This document shows, piece by piece, positions 1 through 9,230 of a stretch of DNA of 64,000 nucleotides. The DNA comes from JBBPZA01 sp963797015 (GTDB taxonomy: Bacteria; Actinomycetota; Thermoleophilia; Solirubrobacterales; Solirubrobacteraceae). Within the stretch, counting starts at the first letter, position 1. Every line of letters begins with the position of its first letter. The notes beneath the pieces were generated by a model. That model was given only the letters and a program-made list of their open reading frames with translations. It made no database searches and was not told where the DNA came from. A program made the position numbers and the translations under genes. Location of the stretch: the NCBI GenBank assembly GCA_963797015.1, contig CAWCNV010000011.1, positions 62,001 to 126,000 on the forward strand, read 5' to 3'.

Positions 1-415
1 CGTACTGCGTGGACTTGAGCGTCACGTCGGGGTTCGGCGGGGTGGTGAACGAGCGCGTGTTTGCGCACACGAGGCGGTTGAGGACGTCGTCGCCTCCGCA
101 GACGCGGAAGTAGTAGGTGGTGTCCGGACGCAGCGTCGCGGTCGGGGCCGCGAACGGGATGTCCTCGCCGTTGGGCCCGTGGGCGCCGGGTGGCACAACC
201 ACGATCTGCGTGTCGAACTCCGCATCCGTTCCCAGGTCGGCGGGATCGGTGGCGTAGGCGAAGTAGTAGCTGGCGGGCGTCGAATCGGTGTGGCCGTGGG
301 CGTTGAGACGCGCGCGGTTCGGCGTCACGTTGGTCGCCGGATCGGTAACCGCCGCGCACGAAGCGAGGATCAAGGCGAGCGCCACGAACGCTGGAACGGC
401 AACGACACGCCTCAT
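1..415 (-). CDS. Lipoprotein with Fn3-like domain, 3' end outside window
   Basis: Reading leftwards from ATG at 415 there is an open frame of 138 codons with no stop before the window edge, so the C-terminus is missing. The product starts MRRVVAVPAF, has a short hydrophobic segment and a lipobox LASC (Cys about residue 20), which predicts an exported, lipid-anchored protein. The rest resembles a fibronectin-III-like strand pattern (N-R-A-x-L-N-A-x-G, then Y-Y-F-A-Y and T-Y-Y-F-R-V). GGGAGG sits about 10 nt upstream of the ATG. It is divergent from the molybdopterin oxidoreductase. Function unknown; Fn3-type assignment is by pattern only. Confidence 0.7.
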   Translation of the reverse strand, partial: MRRVVAVPAFVALALILASCAAVTDPATNVTPNRARLNAHGHTDSTPASYYFAYATDPADLGTDAEFDTQIVVVPPGAHGPNGEDIPFAAPTATLRPDTTYYFRVCGGDDVLNRLVCANTRSFTTPPNPDVTLKSTQY

Positions 416-521
416 CTCGTCAGCTCCCTCCCGGGCGAAACCGACCTGTCTGCCCGCTCCCTGAGCATACGCCCGTGTTTCGCTTTTGGCCAGCCGGCCA
501 AGTAGCATCATCCGCCGGGCC

Positions 522-2714
522 GTGGCCGTCGAGTACAAGCCGACCTTCTGCCGTATCTGTGAGCCGCTGTGCGGGATGGTGGCCGAGGTCGAGGACGGGC
601 GCCTGAAGCAGCTTCGGCCCGACGCCGACAACCCGCTCTCGCGCGGTTACGCGTGCCCGAAGGGGATCGCGATGACCGAGGTCCAGAATGACCCCGATCG
701 CGTGCTGCACCCTCTGCGGCGCACGGGCCGCGACTTCGAGGAGGTCTCCTGGGACGAGGCGCTCGACGACATCGGCGAGCGGCTGCGCGACGTCCTCGGC
801 GAGCACGGGCCGCAGGCCGTCGGCTGGTACATGGGCAACCCGGGCGCGTTCTCCTACTCGCACACGCTGTGGGTCAAGGGCTTCCTCGACGCGATCGGCT
901 CACCGCACTACTACTCGGCCGGCTCGCAGGACGTGAACAACCGCTTCGCCGCTTCCGCGCTGCTCTACGGGTCGCCGCTCGTGGTGCCGGTCCCCGACCT
1001 GACCAGGACACAGTTCCTGCTCGTGGTCGGAGCCAACCCGCTGGTGTCGCACGGCTCCGTGCTGAGTGCGCCGCGCGTCCGCGAGCAACTGCTGGCGATA
1101 ACCGGTCGCGGCGGCCGGATCGTCGTGGTCGACCCGCGTCGGTCGGAGACCGCGCGGCGCTTCGAGCACGTCCCGATCACGCCCGACGCGGACGCCTGGC
1201 TGCTGCTCTCGCTGCTCGCGACCGTGTTCGAGGAGGGCCTCGCGGACCGCGCGTTCATCGCCAGCGCGACCGAGGGCGCGGCGGAGCTCGAGCGCCTCGC
1301 GAGCGCCCACCCGCCCGAGGCGACCGAGGGGCGCACGGGCGTGTCCGCCGAGCGCGTGCGCGCGCTGGCGCGCGACTTCGCCGCCGCACCCGGCGCCGTC
1401 GCTTACGGACGGACCGGATCGTGCCTCGGCCGCTTCGGCACGCTCGTCGCCTTCCTGCTCGACGCGCTCAACGCCGTGACCGGCAACCTCGACCGGCCCG
1501 GCGGCGCCGTGTTCGGGAAGCCGCCGATCGCGCTCGACGACATCGGCGAGCGCGCCGGGCTGGCCTCCTACGGCAGGACGCGGTCGCGCTTCGGAGACTT
1601 CCCCGACGTGCTCGGCAACCTGCCGGCATCGCTGCTGCCGCGCGAGATCGAGACGCCCGGCGAGCGCCAGATCCGGGCCCTGTTCGTGTCCGCCGGCAAC
1701 CCCGTCCTGTCGGTGCCCGACGGCGACGCGCTGGAACGCGCGCTGGGCAAGCTCGACCTGATGGTCTCGCTCGACTTCTACGTCAACGAGACCAACCGCC
1801 ACGCGCGCTACGTGCTCCCGAGCACCACGTACCTCGAGCGCGAGGACCTTCCGATCGCGTTCCTCGGCTTCCACGTGCCGCCCTTCGTCCACTACTCCGA
1901 CGCGGTCCTCGAGCCCGCCGGCGAGGCGCGCCAGGAGTGGGAGGTCGTCGACGCGATCTCGCGCCGGATCGGGGTCGCTCCCTACAGCCTGCCGGCGCTG
2001 CGCGCGCTGGCCCGGGCCGGGATCCGCATGACGCCCCAGCGCCTCGCCGACGTGCTGCTGCGCACCGGGCCCGACGGCGATCTGTTCGGCCTGCGGCGCG
2101 GTGGTCTGTCGCTCGACCGGCTGCGCAAGCGCCACCCGCACGGGCTCGTGCTGTCCGAGCACGTCGCGACCGGGGTGCTGCCGGGCAAGATCCGCCACCG
2201 GCCGCGGCGCGTGCACCTGGCGCCGCCGGCGATCGTCGACGAGCTCGCGCGGGCGGCGGCGGCCAACGGTCACGACGCCGACTTCCCGCTGCGCCTGATC
2301 GGTCTGCGCGAGCTGCGCTCGCACAACTCGTGGATGCACAACGCGCCGCTGCTGATGCGCGGCGGGCGCGAGCAGGCGCTGCGCGTGCATCCCGACGACG
2401 CCGCCGCGCACGGGCTCGAGGACGGAGGCGAGGCGCGGCTCGAGTCGCGCGCGGGCGCGGTCGTCGTGCCGGTGAAGGTCACCGACGAGATGACCCCCGG
2501 CGCGGTCGCGCTGCCCCACGGCTGGGGGCACAAGGGCGGCTGGCAGCTCGCCAACGCGCACCCCGGTGTCAACGTGAACCTGCTCGCGAGCGCGGAGCCC
2601 GAAGACCTCGAGCGACTCGCCGGCATGGCCTTCCTGAACGGGATCCCGGTCCGCGTCGCGCCGGTGGCGGCGCGCGAGCGACAGCCGCGAGAGCGCGAGG
2701 CCGCGCGCGCATAA
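522..2714 (+). CDS. Molybdopterin-dependent oxidoreductase, [4Fe-4S]-containing
   Basis: A bis-MGD family enzyme of about 730 aa. Near the N-terminus C-x2-C-x3-C (CRICEPLCG) plus a fourth Cys in CPKG form the 4Fe-4S site. The catalytic region follows, and the C-terminal dinucleotide-binding domain is seen in SHNSWMHNAP and ALPHGWGH. An upstream TTG at 486 is open too; GTG at 522 puts the first Cys at residue 10 as in NarB/Fdh-type proteins, but neither start has a clear ribosome site. Where NapA/NarB carry the Mo-ligand Cys, this protein reads DVNNRFAAS, with Ala in that place. Substrate unknown; nitrate, formate and thiosulfate-type activities are all possible. The rhodanese gene follows 30 bp downstream. 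Confidence 0.88.
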   Translation: MAVEYKPTFCRICEPLCGMVAEVEDGRLKQLRPDADNPLSRGYACPKGIAMTEVQNDPDRVLHPLRRTGRDFEEVSWDEALDDIGERLRDVLGEHGPQAVGWYMGNPGAFSYSHTLWVKGFLDAIGSPHYYSAGSQDVNNRFAASALLYGSPLVVPVPDLTRTQFLLVVGANPLVSHGSVLSAPRVREQLLAITGRGGRIVVVDPRRSETARRFEHVPITPDADAWLLLSLLATVFEEGLADRAFIASATEGAAELERLASAHPPEATEGRTGVSAERVRALARDFAAAPGAVAYGRTGSCLGRFGTLVAFLLDALNAVTGNLDRPGGAVFGKPPIALDDIGERAGLASYGRTRSRFGDFPDVLGNLPASLLPREIETPGERQIRALFVSAGNPVLSVPDGDALERALGKLDLMVSLDFYVNETNRHARYVLPSTTYLEREDLPIAFLGFHVPPFVHYSDAVLEPAGEARQEWEVVDAISRRIGVAPYSLPALRALARAGIRMTPQRLADVLLRTGPDGDLFGLRRGGLSLDRLRKRHPHGLVLSEHVATGVLPGKIRHRPRRVHLAPPAIVDELARAAAANGHDADFPLRLIGLRELRSHNSWMHNAPLLMRGGREQALRVHPDDAAAHGLEDGGEARLESRAGAVVVPVKVTDEMTPGAVALPHGWGHKGGWQLANAHPGVNVNLLASAEPEDLERLAGMAFLNGIPVRVAPVAARERQPREREAARA

Positions 2715-2744
2715 GGCGAGCGTCACGGAGCTGGCGGCCTGAGC

Positions 2745-3212
2745 GTGACGCCACGCGTAGGCGTCGACGACCTGCTCGCCGCCGCACGGCGCGGGCTCCG
2801 GCGGTGCGAGCCGCGTGAGGCGAGCGAGGCGCAAGGCCGCGGCGCCCTGCTGGTCGACATCCGCTCCGAGTCCCAGCGGGCGCGCGACGGGCTCGTGCCA
2901 GGCGCGCTGTTCATCGCGCGCAACGTGCTCGAGTGGCGGCTGGACCCGGCTTCGCCGCACCGCCACCCCGCGATGGACGGCCATGACGGCGAGGTGATCG
3001 TCATGTGCGACGAGGGCTACCAGTCGAGCCTCGCCGCCGCCAACCTCGCCCAGATCCTGGGCCCAGAGCGGGTGAGCGACCTCGCCGGCGGCTTCCAGGC
3101 CTGGCGGACCGAAAGGCTGCCTGTGGAGCCGTGGCCGGGGACGAGCGGCGGCGATCACGGGCCGGACGCGGGCGCCGCCCGTCACGGGCGCGGCGACCGC
3201 GGCGCCGATTAG
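2745..3212 (+). CDS. Rhodanese-like sulfurtransferase domain protein
   Basis: A single rhodanese domain in a 155-aa cytoplasmic protein. It shows the N-terminal LLVDIRSE motif, the conserved R-x-G-x-x-P-G-A segment and the active-site loop MCDEGYQSS with Cys88 as the presumed sulfur-carrying residue, then DLAGGFQAW. This family transfers sulfane sulfur or acts in sulfide/cyanide detoxification. The GTG start is 30 bp after the oxidoreductase stop, so the two may be co-transcribed. A sulfur relay to the molybdenum enzyme is possible but is inference. The last 25 residues are low-complexity and Gly/Asp-rich. Confidence 0.85.
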   Translation: MTPRVGVDDLLAAARRGLRRCEPREASEAQGRGALLVDIRSESQRARDGLVPGALFIARNVLEWRLDPASPHRHPAMDGHDGEVIVMCDEGYQSSLAAANLAQILGPERVSDLAGGFQAWRTERLPVEPWPGTSGGDHGPDAGAARHGRGDRGAD

Positions 3213-3271
3213 TTTGCGCGCCCCCGCCGGTCTCTACCTGTGAACCGAGACCGACTGCAATGGAGGCCAAG

Positions 3272-4758
3272 GTGACCGCCGAATCGAGATCAGACCGCCA
3301 GCGCTGGATCGCCCTCTACGTGCTCTGCGCGGGCATGCTCATGATCGTGCTCGACGCGACCGTCGTGAACGTCGCGCTGCCCTCGATCCAGGACGACCTC
3401 GGCTTCTCGCAGTCGAGCCTGGCCTGGGTCGTCAACGGCTACCTGATCGCCTTCGGCGGGCTGCTCCTGCTCGCCGGGCGCCTCGGCGACCTGGTCGGGC
3501 GCCGCAGGGTCTTCCTGATCGGCCTGGCCGTGTTCACCACCGCCTCGCTGGCCTGCGGGCTGGCCGAGAGCCAGGCGATGCTGGTCATCGCGCGCTTCGT
3601 CCAGGGCGTCGGCGGGGCGATGACCTCGGCGGTCATCCTCGGGATGATCGTCACGATGTTCCCCGAGCCCCGCCATCGGGCCAAGGCGATCGGGGTCTAC
3701 GGCTTCGTCGCGTCGGCCGGCGGCTCGATCGGGCTGCTCGCGGGCGGGGTCCTGACCCAGGCGATCAACTGGCACTGGATCTTCTTCGTCAACGTGCCTG
3801 TGGGGATCGCGACCGCGTTCCTCGCCGCGCGCCTGCTCGACCGCGATTCCGGCATCGGCCTGCGCGCCGGCGCCGACGTCCCGGGCGCCGTGCTCATCAC
3901 CGCCAGCCTGATGCTCGGCGTCTACACGATCGTCAAGCCGGCGGCCGACGAGGGCTGGGGCGCGCCGCGCACGCTTGCGCTCGGGTGCCGTGGCGACTGC
4001 GCTGCTCGTCGGCTTTCGTCGTGCGCGAGGCACGCGCACGCAACCCGCTGATGCCGCTGCGGATCTTCCGCTCGCGCAACGTGTCGGGCGCGAACGCCAT
4101 CCAGGCGCTGACGGTGGCCGGGATGTTCGGGATGTTCTTCATGGGGGCCCTGTACATGCAGCGCGTGCTCGGCTACGACGCGCTCCAGATCGGGCTCGCC
4201 TTCCTGCCCGCGACGATCGTGATGGGGATCCTGTCGCTGCGGTACACCGAGACGCTCGTGATGCGGTTCGGGGCTCGCCGCACGCTGCTACCCGGCCTAA
4301 CCCTGATCGCCGCCGGGCTCGCGCTGTTCACGCGCGCGCCGGTGGACGCGATCTACCTGACCGACGTGCTGCCGGTCATGGTCGTGCTCGGGTTGGGGAT
4401 CGGCACGGCGTTCCCGTCGCTGATGACGCTCGCGATGTCGGGCGCCACCAACGAGGATGCGGGGCTGGCCTCGGGCCTGGTGAACACGACCGTCCAGGTC
4501 GGGGGCGCGCTGGGGCTCGCCGTCCTGGCGACGCTGTCGGCGACCCATACCAGCGGCCTCACGCACGGCGGGTCGCCCACTCCTGCGGCCCTGACGAGCG
4601 GCTATCACCTGGCCTTCCTGCTCGGCGCCCTTCTGGTGGTGGCCGCGATCGTCATCGCCGTGACGGTGCTCGAGCCGGGTCGCGGACCGGCGTCCGCGCA
4701 CGGCGGCGTCGAGCACGAGCACGCCCCCTCTCGACCCGCGTACTCCGAAGCGTCGTAG
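3272..4758 (+). pseudogene. MFS drug exporter (DHA2/EmrB type), two frameshifts
   Basis: A 14-helix major facilitator protein is encoded in pieces. The first part runs to about 3985 and contains DATVVNVALPSIQ, the A-loop GRLGDLVGRRR and motif C. The last part (from about 4017 to 4758) carries helices 8-14. Between them a short third-frame stretch reads AVATALLVGF. Removing one G from GGG at 3983-3985 and one T from TTT at 4014-4016 rejoins all three into one continuous protein of about 495 aa. Start GTG 3272 follows GGAGG by 5 nt; ATG 3260 is in frame but overlaps that site. Both defects are +1 in homopolymer runs, so sequence error is as likely as real inactivation. Confidence 0.8.
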
Positions 4759-4867
4759 CGATCCGCCCCGCGCCGGCGCTCGGCTCCTCGCGCCGCCCGC
4801 CCGCCACGCTCGGCCCTGCGACCTAGGCCGAATTGCCGCTGGTAACCGGGACCGCCGAGCGCGCACA

Positions 4868-5218
4868 ATGACCGCGATGACAAACACCCCGACAGCGAGC
4901 CAGCAGATCACCGCGGAGGTCACGTCGTGGCCGGGAGTGCAGGCGGGCCCGGGCCGCCGCGGGGAGTTCGCGTTCAGGCTCGGGCGCCGCGAGCTCGGTC
5001 ACCTGCACGGCGACCGCTCGGCGCACTTCTCGTTCCCGAAGGAGACGTGGACCGAGCTCTTCGAGCAGGGCCGCGTGACGCACCACCCGGTCTTCCCCGA
5101 CCGGCAGGGGCCGGCCGCGCGCAGGATCGAGGGGGAGGAGGACGTCCGCGACGTGATCGCGCTGCTGCGCCTGAACTACGACCGCGCCGTAGAGCGCCAC
5201 GGGCTTCCCACGAGCTAG
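4868..5218 (+). CDS. Luciferase-domain-like protein (DUF5519 type)
   Basis: A 116-aa soluble protein with the pattern of the small DUF5519/luciferase-like family: VTSWPGV near the N-terminus, GRRELGHLHGD in the middle (two His), FPKETWTEL and a RVTHHPVFPD segment, ending with VIALLRLNYDRA. No enzymatic role is established for such stand-alone proteins. ATG 4868 starts close to the presumed transcript start with no visible ribosome site; a second ATG lies three codons later. It sits alone after the MFS gene and 27 bp before the next small gene. Confidence 0.7.
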   Translation: MTAMTNTPTASQQITAEVTSWPGVQAGPGRRGEFAFRLGRRELGHLHGDRSAHFSFPKETWTELFEQGRVTHHPVFPDRQGPAARRIEGEEDVRDVIALLRLNYDRAVERHGLPTS

Positions 5219-5245
5219 GTACCGCCGCCGCGCGATACTGCGGCG

Positions 5246-5644
5246 GTGAGCCCGGACCAGGTCGAGCTCGTGCGCGCGGCGTACGAGGCGTGGAACGAGG
5301 ACGGGCTGGGTGCGCTCGCGCCGAGCCTGGCCGAGGCGTGCGAGCTGCACGACGCGCCGGAGATGCCCGACGCTTCCGTCTGGCGGGGGCGGGAGGCAGC
5401 GCTCGCTCGGCTGGATGAGGTCGCCGAGGCCGTCGGCGGCGGCTCGGTCGAGTTCGAGTGCATCCGCGCGCTCGACGACGACGTGTTCGTGGCCATGCGC
5501 TGGAACGTGCCGCGCGAGGGCGGCGCCACGACGCTCGGCACCGTCGTGCACCTCGTCGCCGTCCGGGACGGCGCGATCACGAAGATCCGCGTGTTCCTCG
5601 ACGAGCGCCAGGCGACCGAGGCCGCCCGCCCGGACGCCGGTTAG
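5246..5644 (+). CDS. SnoaL/NTF2-like fold protein
   Basis: A 132-aa protein with the usual SnoaL-like layout: an N-terminal helix (VRAAYEAWNEDG), a central WRGREAALARLDE segment and a strand-rich C-terminus ending in DGAITKIRVFLDERQA. The family includes polyketide cyclases, isomerases and many uncharacterised small-molecule-binding proteins. GTG start at 5246, 27 bp after the preceding stop. No partner or substrate can be read from the sequence. Confidence 0.75.
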   Translation: MSPDQVELVRAAYEAWNEDGLGALAPSLAEACELHDAPEMPDASVWRGREAALARLDEVAEAVGGGSVEFECIRALDDDVFVAMRWNVPREGGATTLGTVVHLVAVRDGAITKIRVFLDERQATEAARPDAG

Positions 5645-5816
5645 CGCCCGGCGGCCACCACCAGCGGCGCCACTCCCTGCATCCCGCGCCGTCGATCGCC
5701 GAGAGCCTAGGTCGCGCCGGCGAACGCCGCAAGGCAGGCGGCCGGCAGGTGGCATGCGGCGGGGGTCGGGTCGGCGCGAGGCGGCACGGCCCCGGGGCTG
5801 CTACTCCTGTCCGCGG

Positions 5817-6521
5817 ATGAGCTGGCCGCTCGACCCCCGCGCCTGGATCCCGACCTGGCCCCAGGAGCTGCTGCTCGGCGAGCTGGTTGCGGGGATCGCG
5901 CGGCGCTATCAGGGCGAGCGTGTCGAGCTCGTGGTTCGCGGGCTCGCCGTGGGCGCGGTGCTCGAGCGCTTCGGGCTCCAAGGCCGGGGCCGCGGCCAGC
6001 GAGCCGAGCTCGAGCTCCGCGAGGTCGACGTCGACGGCTATGAGCTCGAGACGGTGTCGGCCGTGGCTCGATCGGTGCGCCTGGAGCCCTTTCCCGCGTC
6101 GCGCTTCGTCGCGACGAACATCGAGCTCAGCGGGCGCTCGGCGCTCGCGCCGCTGGTGTCATGGCTCGACCGCTACAGCAGGGAGTGGTCGCTCGAAGTC
6201 GACGCGGAGGGCCGCGTGCTCGCCCGCCACGAGCGACGCTCGATCATCGCGGTGGTCGAGCCGACGGTCACGGGGGACGTGCTCACCATCGAGCTTCGCG
6301 GGCTGGCGTGGCGCGGCCTGCACCTGCCGCTTCCCGGCCACCCGCGCTTCACCCGGCATCACCGGCTGCCGCCGGTGAGCCGCGGCCTCTCGGTGGTCGA
6401 GGCGCGCCGCGACGGAACGGCCGTGGACTTCCGGCTGGCGGTCGCCGAGGTCTCCGAGCGCCTCGACGTACGCGCGCTGAACCGCGCGGTGCTGGCCCGT
6501 AGCCGGCTCGCGTTTCCATAG
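5817..6521 (+). CDS. DUF2993 (LmeA-like) lipid-binding family protein
   Basis: About 234 aa starting MSWPLDPRAW. It has the alternating hydrophobic strand pattern of the DUF2993 family (VELVVRGLAVGAV, SAVARSVRLEPFP, then NIELSGRSALAPLVSWL) seen in actinobacterial envelope proteins such as the mycobacterial LmeA phospholipase-like protein. No signal peptide is visible from this start. ATG 5817 was chosen because the upstream in-frame sequence is Arg/Pro-rich non-coding-like translation. It is followed 27 bp later by the patatin-like gene, so lipid handling may be a shared theme; that is inference. Confidence 0.65.
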   Translation: MSWPLDPRAWIPTWPQELLLGELVAGIARRYQGERVELVVRGLAVGAVLERFGLQGRGRGQRAELELREVDVDGYELETVSAVARSVRLEPFPASRFVATNIELSGRSALAPLVSWLDRYSREWSLEVDAEGRVLARHERRSIIAVVEPTVTGDVLTIELRGLAWRGLHLPLPGHPRFTRHHRLPPVSRGLSVVEARRDGTAVDFRLAVAEVSERLDVRALNRAVLARSRLAFP

Positions 6522-6548
6522 ACTCGAGGTCATGGAGGGCGTTCGCCG

Positions 6549-7625
6549 GTGAAGGTCGGCCTGGTCCTCGGTGCGGGCGGCACCGTCGGCGGCGCGTGGC
6601 TGACCGGCGGGCTGTACGCGCTCGCCCTCGAGACGGGCTGGGACCCGGCGAGCGCGGAGAACATCGTCGGCACCTCCGCGGGCGCGATGATGGGCGGGCT
6701 GCTCGCGGCGGGCGTGCCGCCGTGGTTCATGGTCGCCCACTCGGCGGGCGAGAGATTCGAGGGCGTGAACGACGCGAACGGGAGGCCGAGCGCGGAAGCC
6801 GACCGCAGCGCCGGCTCGGCCTTTCGCCTTCATCGCGGCCCGCCGCCGATCGGTCCGGGCTCGTGGCGGCTGATCGGCCGCAGCCTGCTGGCGCCGCGCC
6901 TGCACCGGCCCGCCGCGGCCGGCGCCGCGTGGCTGCCGCGCGGGGTGATCTCGACCGAGCCGCTGAAGAGGACGATCCGGCGCGTGGTGCCCTCCGGGTG
7001 GGCGGACCACGACAACCTCTGGATCGTGGCCTGCGACTACGCGACAGGCCGCCGCGTCGCCTTCGGTCGCCACGACGCCCCGTCCGCCGACCTGGCCGAC
7101 GCCGTCGCCTCGTCGTGCGCGATCCCGGGCTTCTACCGCCCGGTCGACATCGGCGGTAGCCGCTATGTCGACGGCGGCGTGTGGTCGCCTTCCAACCTCG
7201 ACATCCTGCGCAGCGCCGGCCTGGACCTGGTCATCTGCCTGAACCCGACCTCCTCGGCGACCACGATGAGCTCGGCGACGGGCCCGCCGGCGCCGGGCGG
7301 GCGCCTGACGCAGGGCATGCGCCGCCAGTCGGGCCGGCGCCTCGGGCGTGAAGCGGCGCGGCTGCGCGACGCGGGCACGCACGTCGTGCTGATCCAGCCC
7401 ACGCCCGAGGACAACGCGGTCATGGGCGACAACCTGATGAGCCGGCGCAACCGCAACCTGGTGATCGAGACGGCCACGCGGACCGTCACGGAGCAACTCC
7501 GGCAGCTGCCCGAGCGCGAGCTTCTCGACGACCTCTCCGCGGGCGACCGGTCGAGGATCCGGCGGCCCGAGGGCCCGCCGTCGGAGTGGCCGTCCGACCT
7601 GATCCCGACACGGGCGCGCGGCTGA
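6549..7625 (+). CDS. Patatin-like phospholipase
   Basis: A 358-aa acyl hydrolase of the patatin family. The oxyanion-hole loop GAGGTVGG (residues 8-14) is followed by the nucleophile motif GTSAG (Ser43), and the dyad Asp lies in YVDGG (Asp208). These are the residues needed for lipid acyl hydrolysis. No signal peptide is present, so it probably acts in the cytoplasm or at the membrane face. GTG 6549 follows GGAGGG at 6534-6539; the earlier ATG at 6532 is out of frame. It is the last gene of a run of short same-strand genes and ends 120 bp before the duplicated segment. Confidence 0.9.
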   Translation: MKVGLVLGAGGTVGGAWLTGGLYALALETGWDPASAENIVGTSAGAMMGGLLAAGVPPWFMVAHSAGERFEGVNDANGRPSAEADRSAGSAFRLHRGPPPIGPGSWRLIGRSLLAPRLHRPAAAGAAWLPRGVISTEPLKRTIRRVVPSGWADHDNLWIVACDYATGRRVAFGRHDAPSADLADAVASSCAIPGFYRPVDIGGSRYVDGGVWSPSNLDILRSAGLDLVICLNPTSSATTMSSATGPPAPGGRLTQGMRRQSGRRLGREAARLRDAGTHVVLIQPTPEDNAVMGDNLMSRRNRNLVIETATRTVTEQLRQLPERELLDDLSAGDRSRIRRPEGPPSEWPSDLIPTRARG

Positions 7626-7748
7626 GCGCCAAAGCGCGTCGCTCGCGGTCGCGGCGGCCGGCTGGGCGGCGACGCACCGGCCACCCGGCGCGCCGGAGCG
7701 CGTCGCTCGCGCGCTCCTACTCGCGCGGCTTAGCGGGCCGCGACGGCG

Positions 7749-8768
7749 TCAGTCGAGCAGGTCTCTTGGTTCGGGCGCGCTGGTTGTGACGGCGGCCGCG
7801 GTCACGGAGCGCGGGAAGACGGATGCGCTGCGCGCCTGGGCGGAGGCGCTGACTGCGCGGGTGCCGTAGCCGGGCGCGTCGCGCGTGCACCACTTGGCCG
7901 AGCTCTGGCCGACCCATGGAGCGGGGCAGACCACGGAGCCGTTGACGCGGATCTCGAAGTGCAGGTGGGGGCCGGTGCAGCTGCCGGTGCAGCCGACGCG
8001 GCCGATGACCTGGCCGCGCGAGACGCGGTCGCCGACCGAGACGCCGATCGCGCTCTGGTGCGCGTAGCATGAGCTCACGGTGGAGGTGTGGCGGATGCAG
8101 GTGTAGTTGCCGTAGCCGCCGGTCCAGCCGGCGGTGGTGACGGTGCCCGCGCCGATCGCCTTGATGGGCGTGCCGCTGGAGATGGCGAGGTCGACGCCGG
8201 GGTGGCGTTCGTAGGAGCGGGCCTCCCAGAACTGCGAGGTCATGATCCACCCGCGCGGCAGAGGCATGCCGTAGGTGCCAGAGCCCGTGGACCCGGAGGA
8301 AGTCTGGTTCTGGCCCGGCGGGACGGCGACCCTGAGGATCGTCGGGCTCGGCCGCGAGCGCATCCCGTAGCGCCCGATGATCACCGGGCGGCCGGTGCGC
8401 GCGGTGGAGGGGACGCGCACGTCGAGCCAGCGCGCGGCCTTGGCCTTCGGGCGGACCTCGGTCCCGCCGCTGAAGCGCACGCGGAGTGCGTCGAGGAAGT
8501 TGCGGCCGCGGAAGCGGACGATGCTGCCGACCTTGGCCGAGGCGCCGCTCGCGGCGCTCGACGCGCGGGCCGGACACTGCGTCTTGCACCCGAGGCGGCT
8601 GATGACCGCGCGCACGGCGATACCGGTGCCGCCGGACGCACCCGACGAGGCGCCGCCGGTGCCGCCGGACGCAGCCGACGCGACGCCGGGCAGGCTGAGA
8701 CAGGCCAGGATCGCAACCACCGTGACGGCGATCGGCCTCGGGCGCACGCGCAGCTTGGGTCCCCGCAA
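7749..8768 (-). CDS. Secreted TIG + M23 metallopeptidase, copy 1
   Basis: A 339-aa exported cell-wall hydrolase. Residues 1-32 are a signal peptide (AVTVVAILACLSLPGVASA). A Gly/Ser linker and a short Cys-containing segment lead to an IPT/TIG-like Ig domain (residues 78-147). The C-terminal M23/LytM domain carries zinc ligands His189 and Asp193 (HPGVD) and the HLH motif (His268, His270), with several Cys pairs likely oxidised outside the cell. M23 enzymes cleave peptidoglycan cross-bridges. The start is TTG at 8768, with GAGAGG about 8 nt upstream. The 5' leader is a c-di-AMP riboswitch, linking expression to cell-wall/osmotic signalling. Its protein is identical to copy 2. Confidence 0.93.
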   Translation of the reverse strand: MRGPKLRVRPRPIAVTVVAILACLSLPGVASAASGGTGGASSGASGGTGIAVRAVISRLGCKTQCPARASSAASGASAKVGSIVRFRGRNFLDALRVRFSGGTEVRPKAKAARWLDVRVPSTARTGRPVIIGRYGMRSRPSPTILRVAVPPGQNQTSSGSTGSGTYGMPLPRGWIMTSQFWEARSYERHPGVDLAISSGTPIKAIGAGTVTTAGWTGGYGNYTCIRHTSTVSSCYAHQSAIGVSVGDRVSRGQVIGRVGCTGSCTGPHLHFEIRVNGSVVCPAPWVGQSSAKWCTRDAPGYGTRAVSASAQARSASVFPRSVTAAAVTTSAPEPRDLLD

Positions 8769-8774
8769 GGCATT

Positions 8775-8942
8775 ACCTCTCTTTCGGGCGCCTCCGGGGT
8801 TAGCTGTCGGGCTCGCGCTGAAAGAGCTGCGCTACGTCGCGTCAATGCGACGATTCGCCCCTCGAATGCTTCACGCATCCGGTTGGGTCCCCCGGCCGCA
8901 AGACGGGCACCGGAGTGCCCATCGCGGTTAGGCAAAGGCTTA
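8775..8942 (-). promoter_or_regulatory. c-di-AMP riboswitch (ydaO-yuaA), copy 1
   Basis: Read on the minus strand, the leader of the M23 gene contains conserved blocks of the ydaO/yuaA class in order: a GGGCAC/GTGCCC hairpin, GGCCGGGGGACCCAACC, GGGGCGAAUC, then CCCGACAGCUAACCCCGGAGGCG just before the GAGAGG ribosome site. This class binds c-di-AMP and normally turns gene expression off; in actinomycetes it usually precedes cell-wall hydrolase genes, as here. Boundaries are approximate. TTGACA lies at the upstream edge and may be part of the promoter. Confidence 0.9.
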
Positions 8943-9037
8943 TGTCAACGCGGCAAGGTAGCGAACTTCGCGGCGGGACGCGATTTGACAGGTGACATTT
9001 GCCACAGGTTCGCGCGCGACCGCCGACTCCCTGCCCG

Positions 9038-9230
9038 TCAGCCGGCGCCGCCCTCCAGGCGCTCCTTGAGGCGCCCCAGAGCGCGGGCGTTTCCCCTGCG
9101 CATGCTGCGCCGACATCAACGGCGCGAGCAGCTTGAACAGCCCGCCCGGCGACGGTGTCATCACGAGCTTGAGCGAGTGCGAGCTGATCACGATCCCCAT
9201 CAGCCACTTCTGCGAGAAGGCGCGCTGGGC
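9038..9230 (-). pseudogene. SRPBCC fragment fused to GST start, deletion remnant
   Basis: The equivalent of the SRPBCC gene fragment at 15426-15740 is present, but a one-base insertion near 9107 breaks its frame and a 162-bp deletion near 9171 joins its middle directly to the first codons of the GST gene (TIPISHFCEKARWA on the plus strand). Only about 16 GST codons survive before the sequence runs into lgt. Nothing here can encode a working protein. Confidence 0.75.

Larger units (their letters stand above)
7746..9230. repeat. Segmental duplication, copy 1 (truncated)
   Basis: This stretch repeats 14134-15778 in the same orientation with an offset of 6388 bp. Over the peptidase gene, its riboswitch and about 120 bp upstream I saw no difference (translations in several frames are identical). 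The last 150 bp differ: two substitutions and a one-base insertion at about 9082-9107, a 162-bp internal deletion near 9171, then further mismatches up to about 9230, where similarity stops inside the 3' end of lgt. Copy 1 is therefore the derived copy. Confidence 0.93.

Noticed and set aside
900..3185. Very long minus-strand open frame (over 750 codons)
   Set aside because: It is antisense to the molybdopterin oxidoreductase; composition is His/Arg/Ala-rich low complexity, as expected for a shadow of a high-GC gene.
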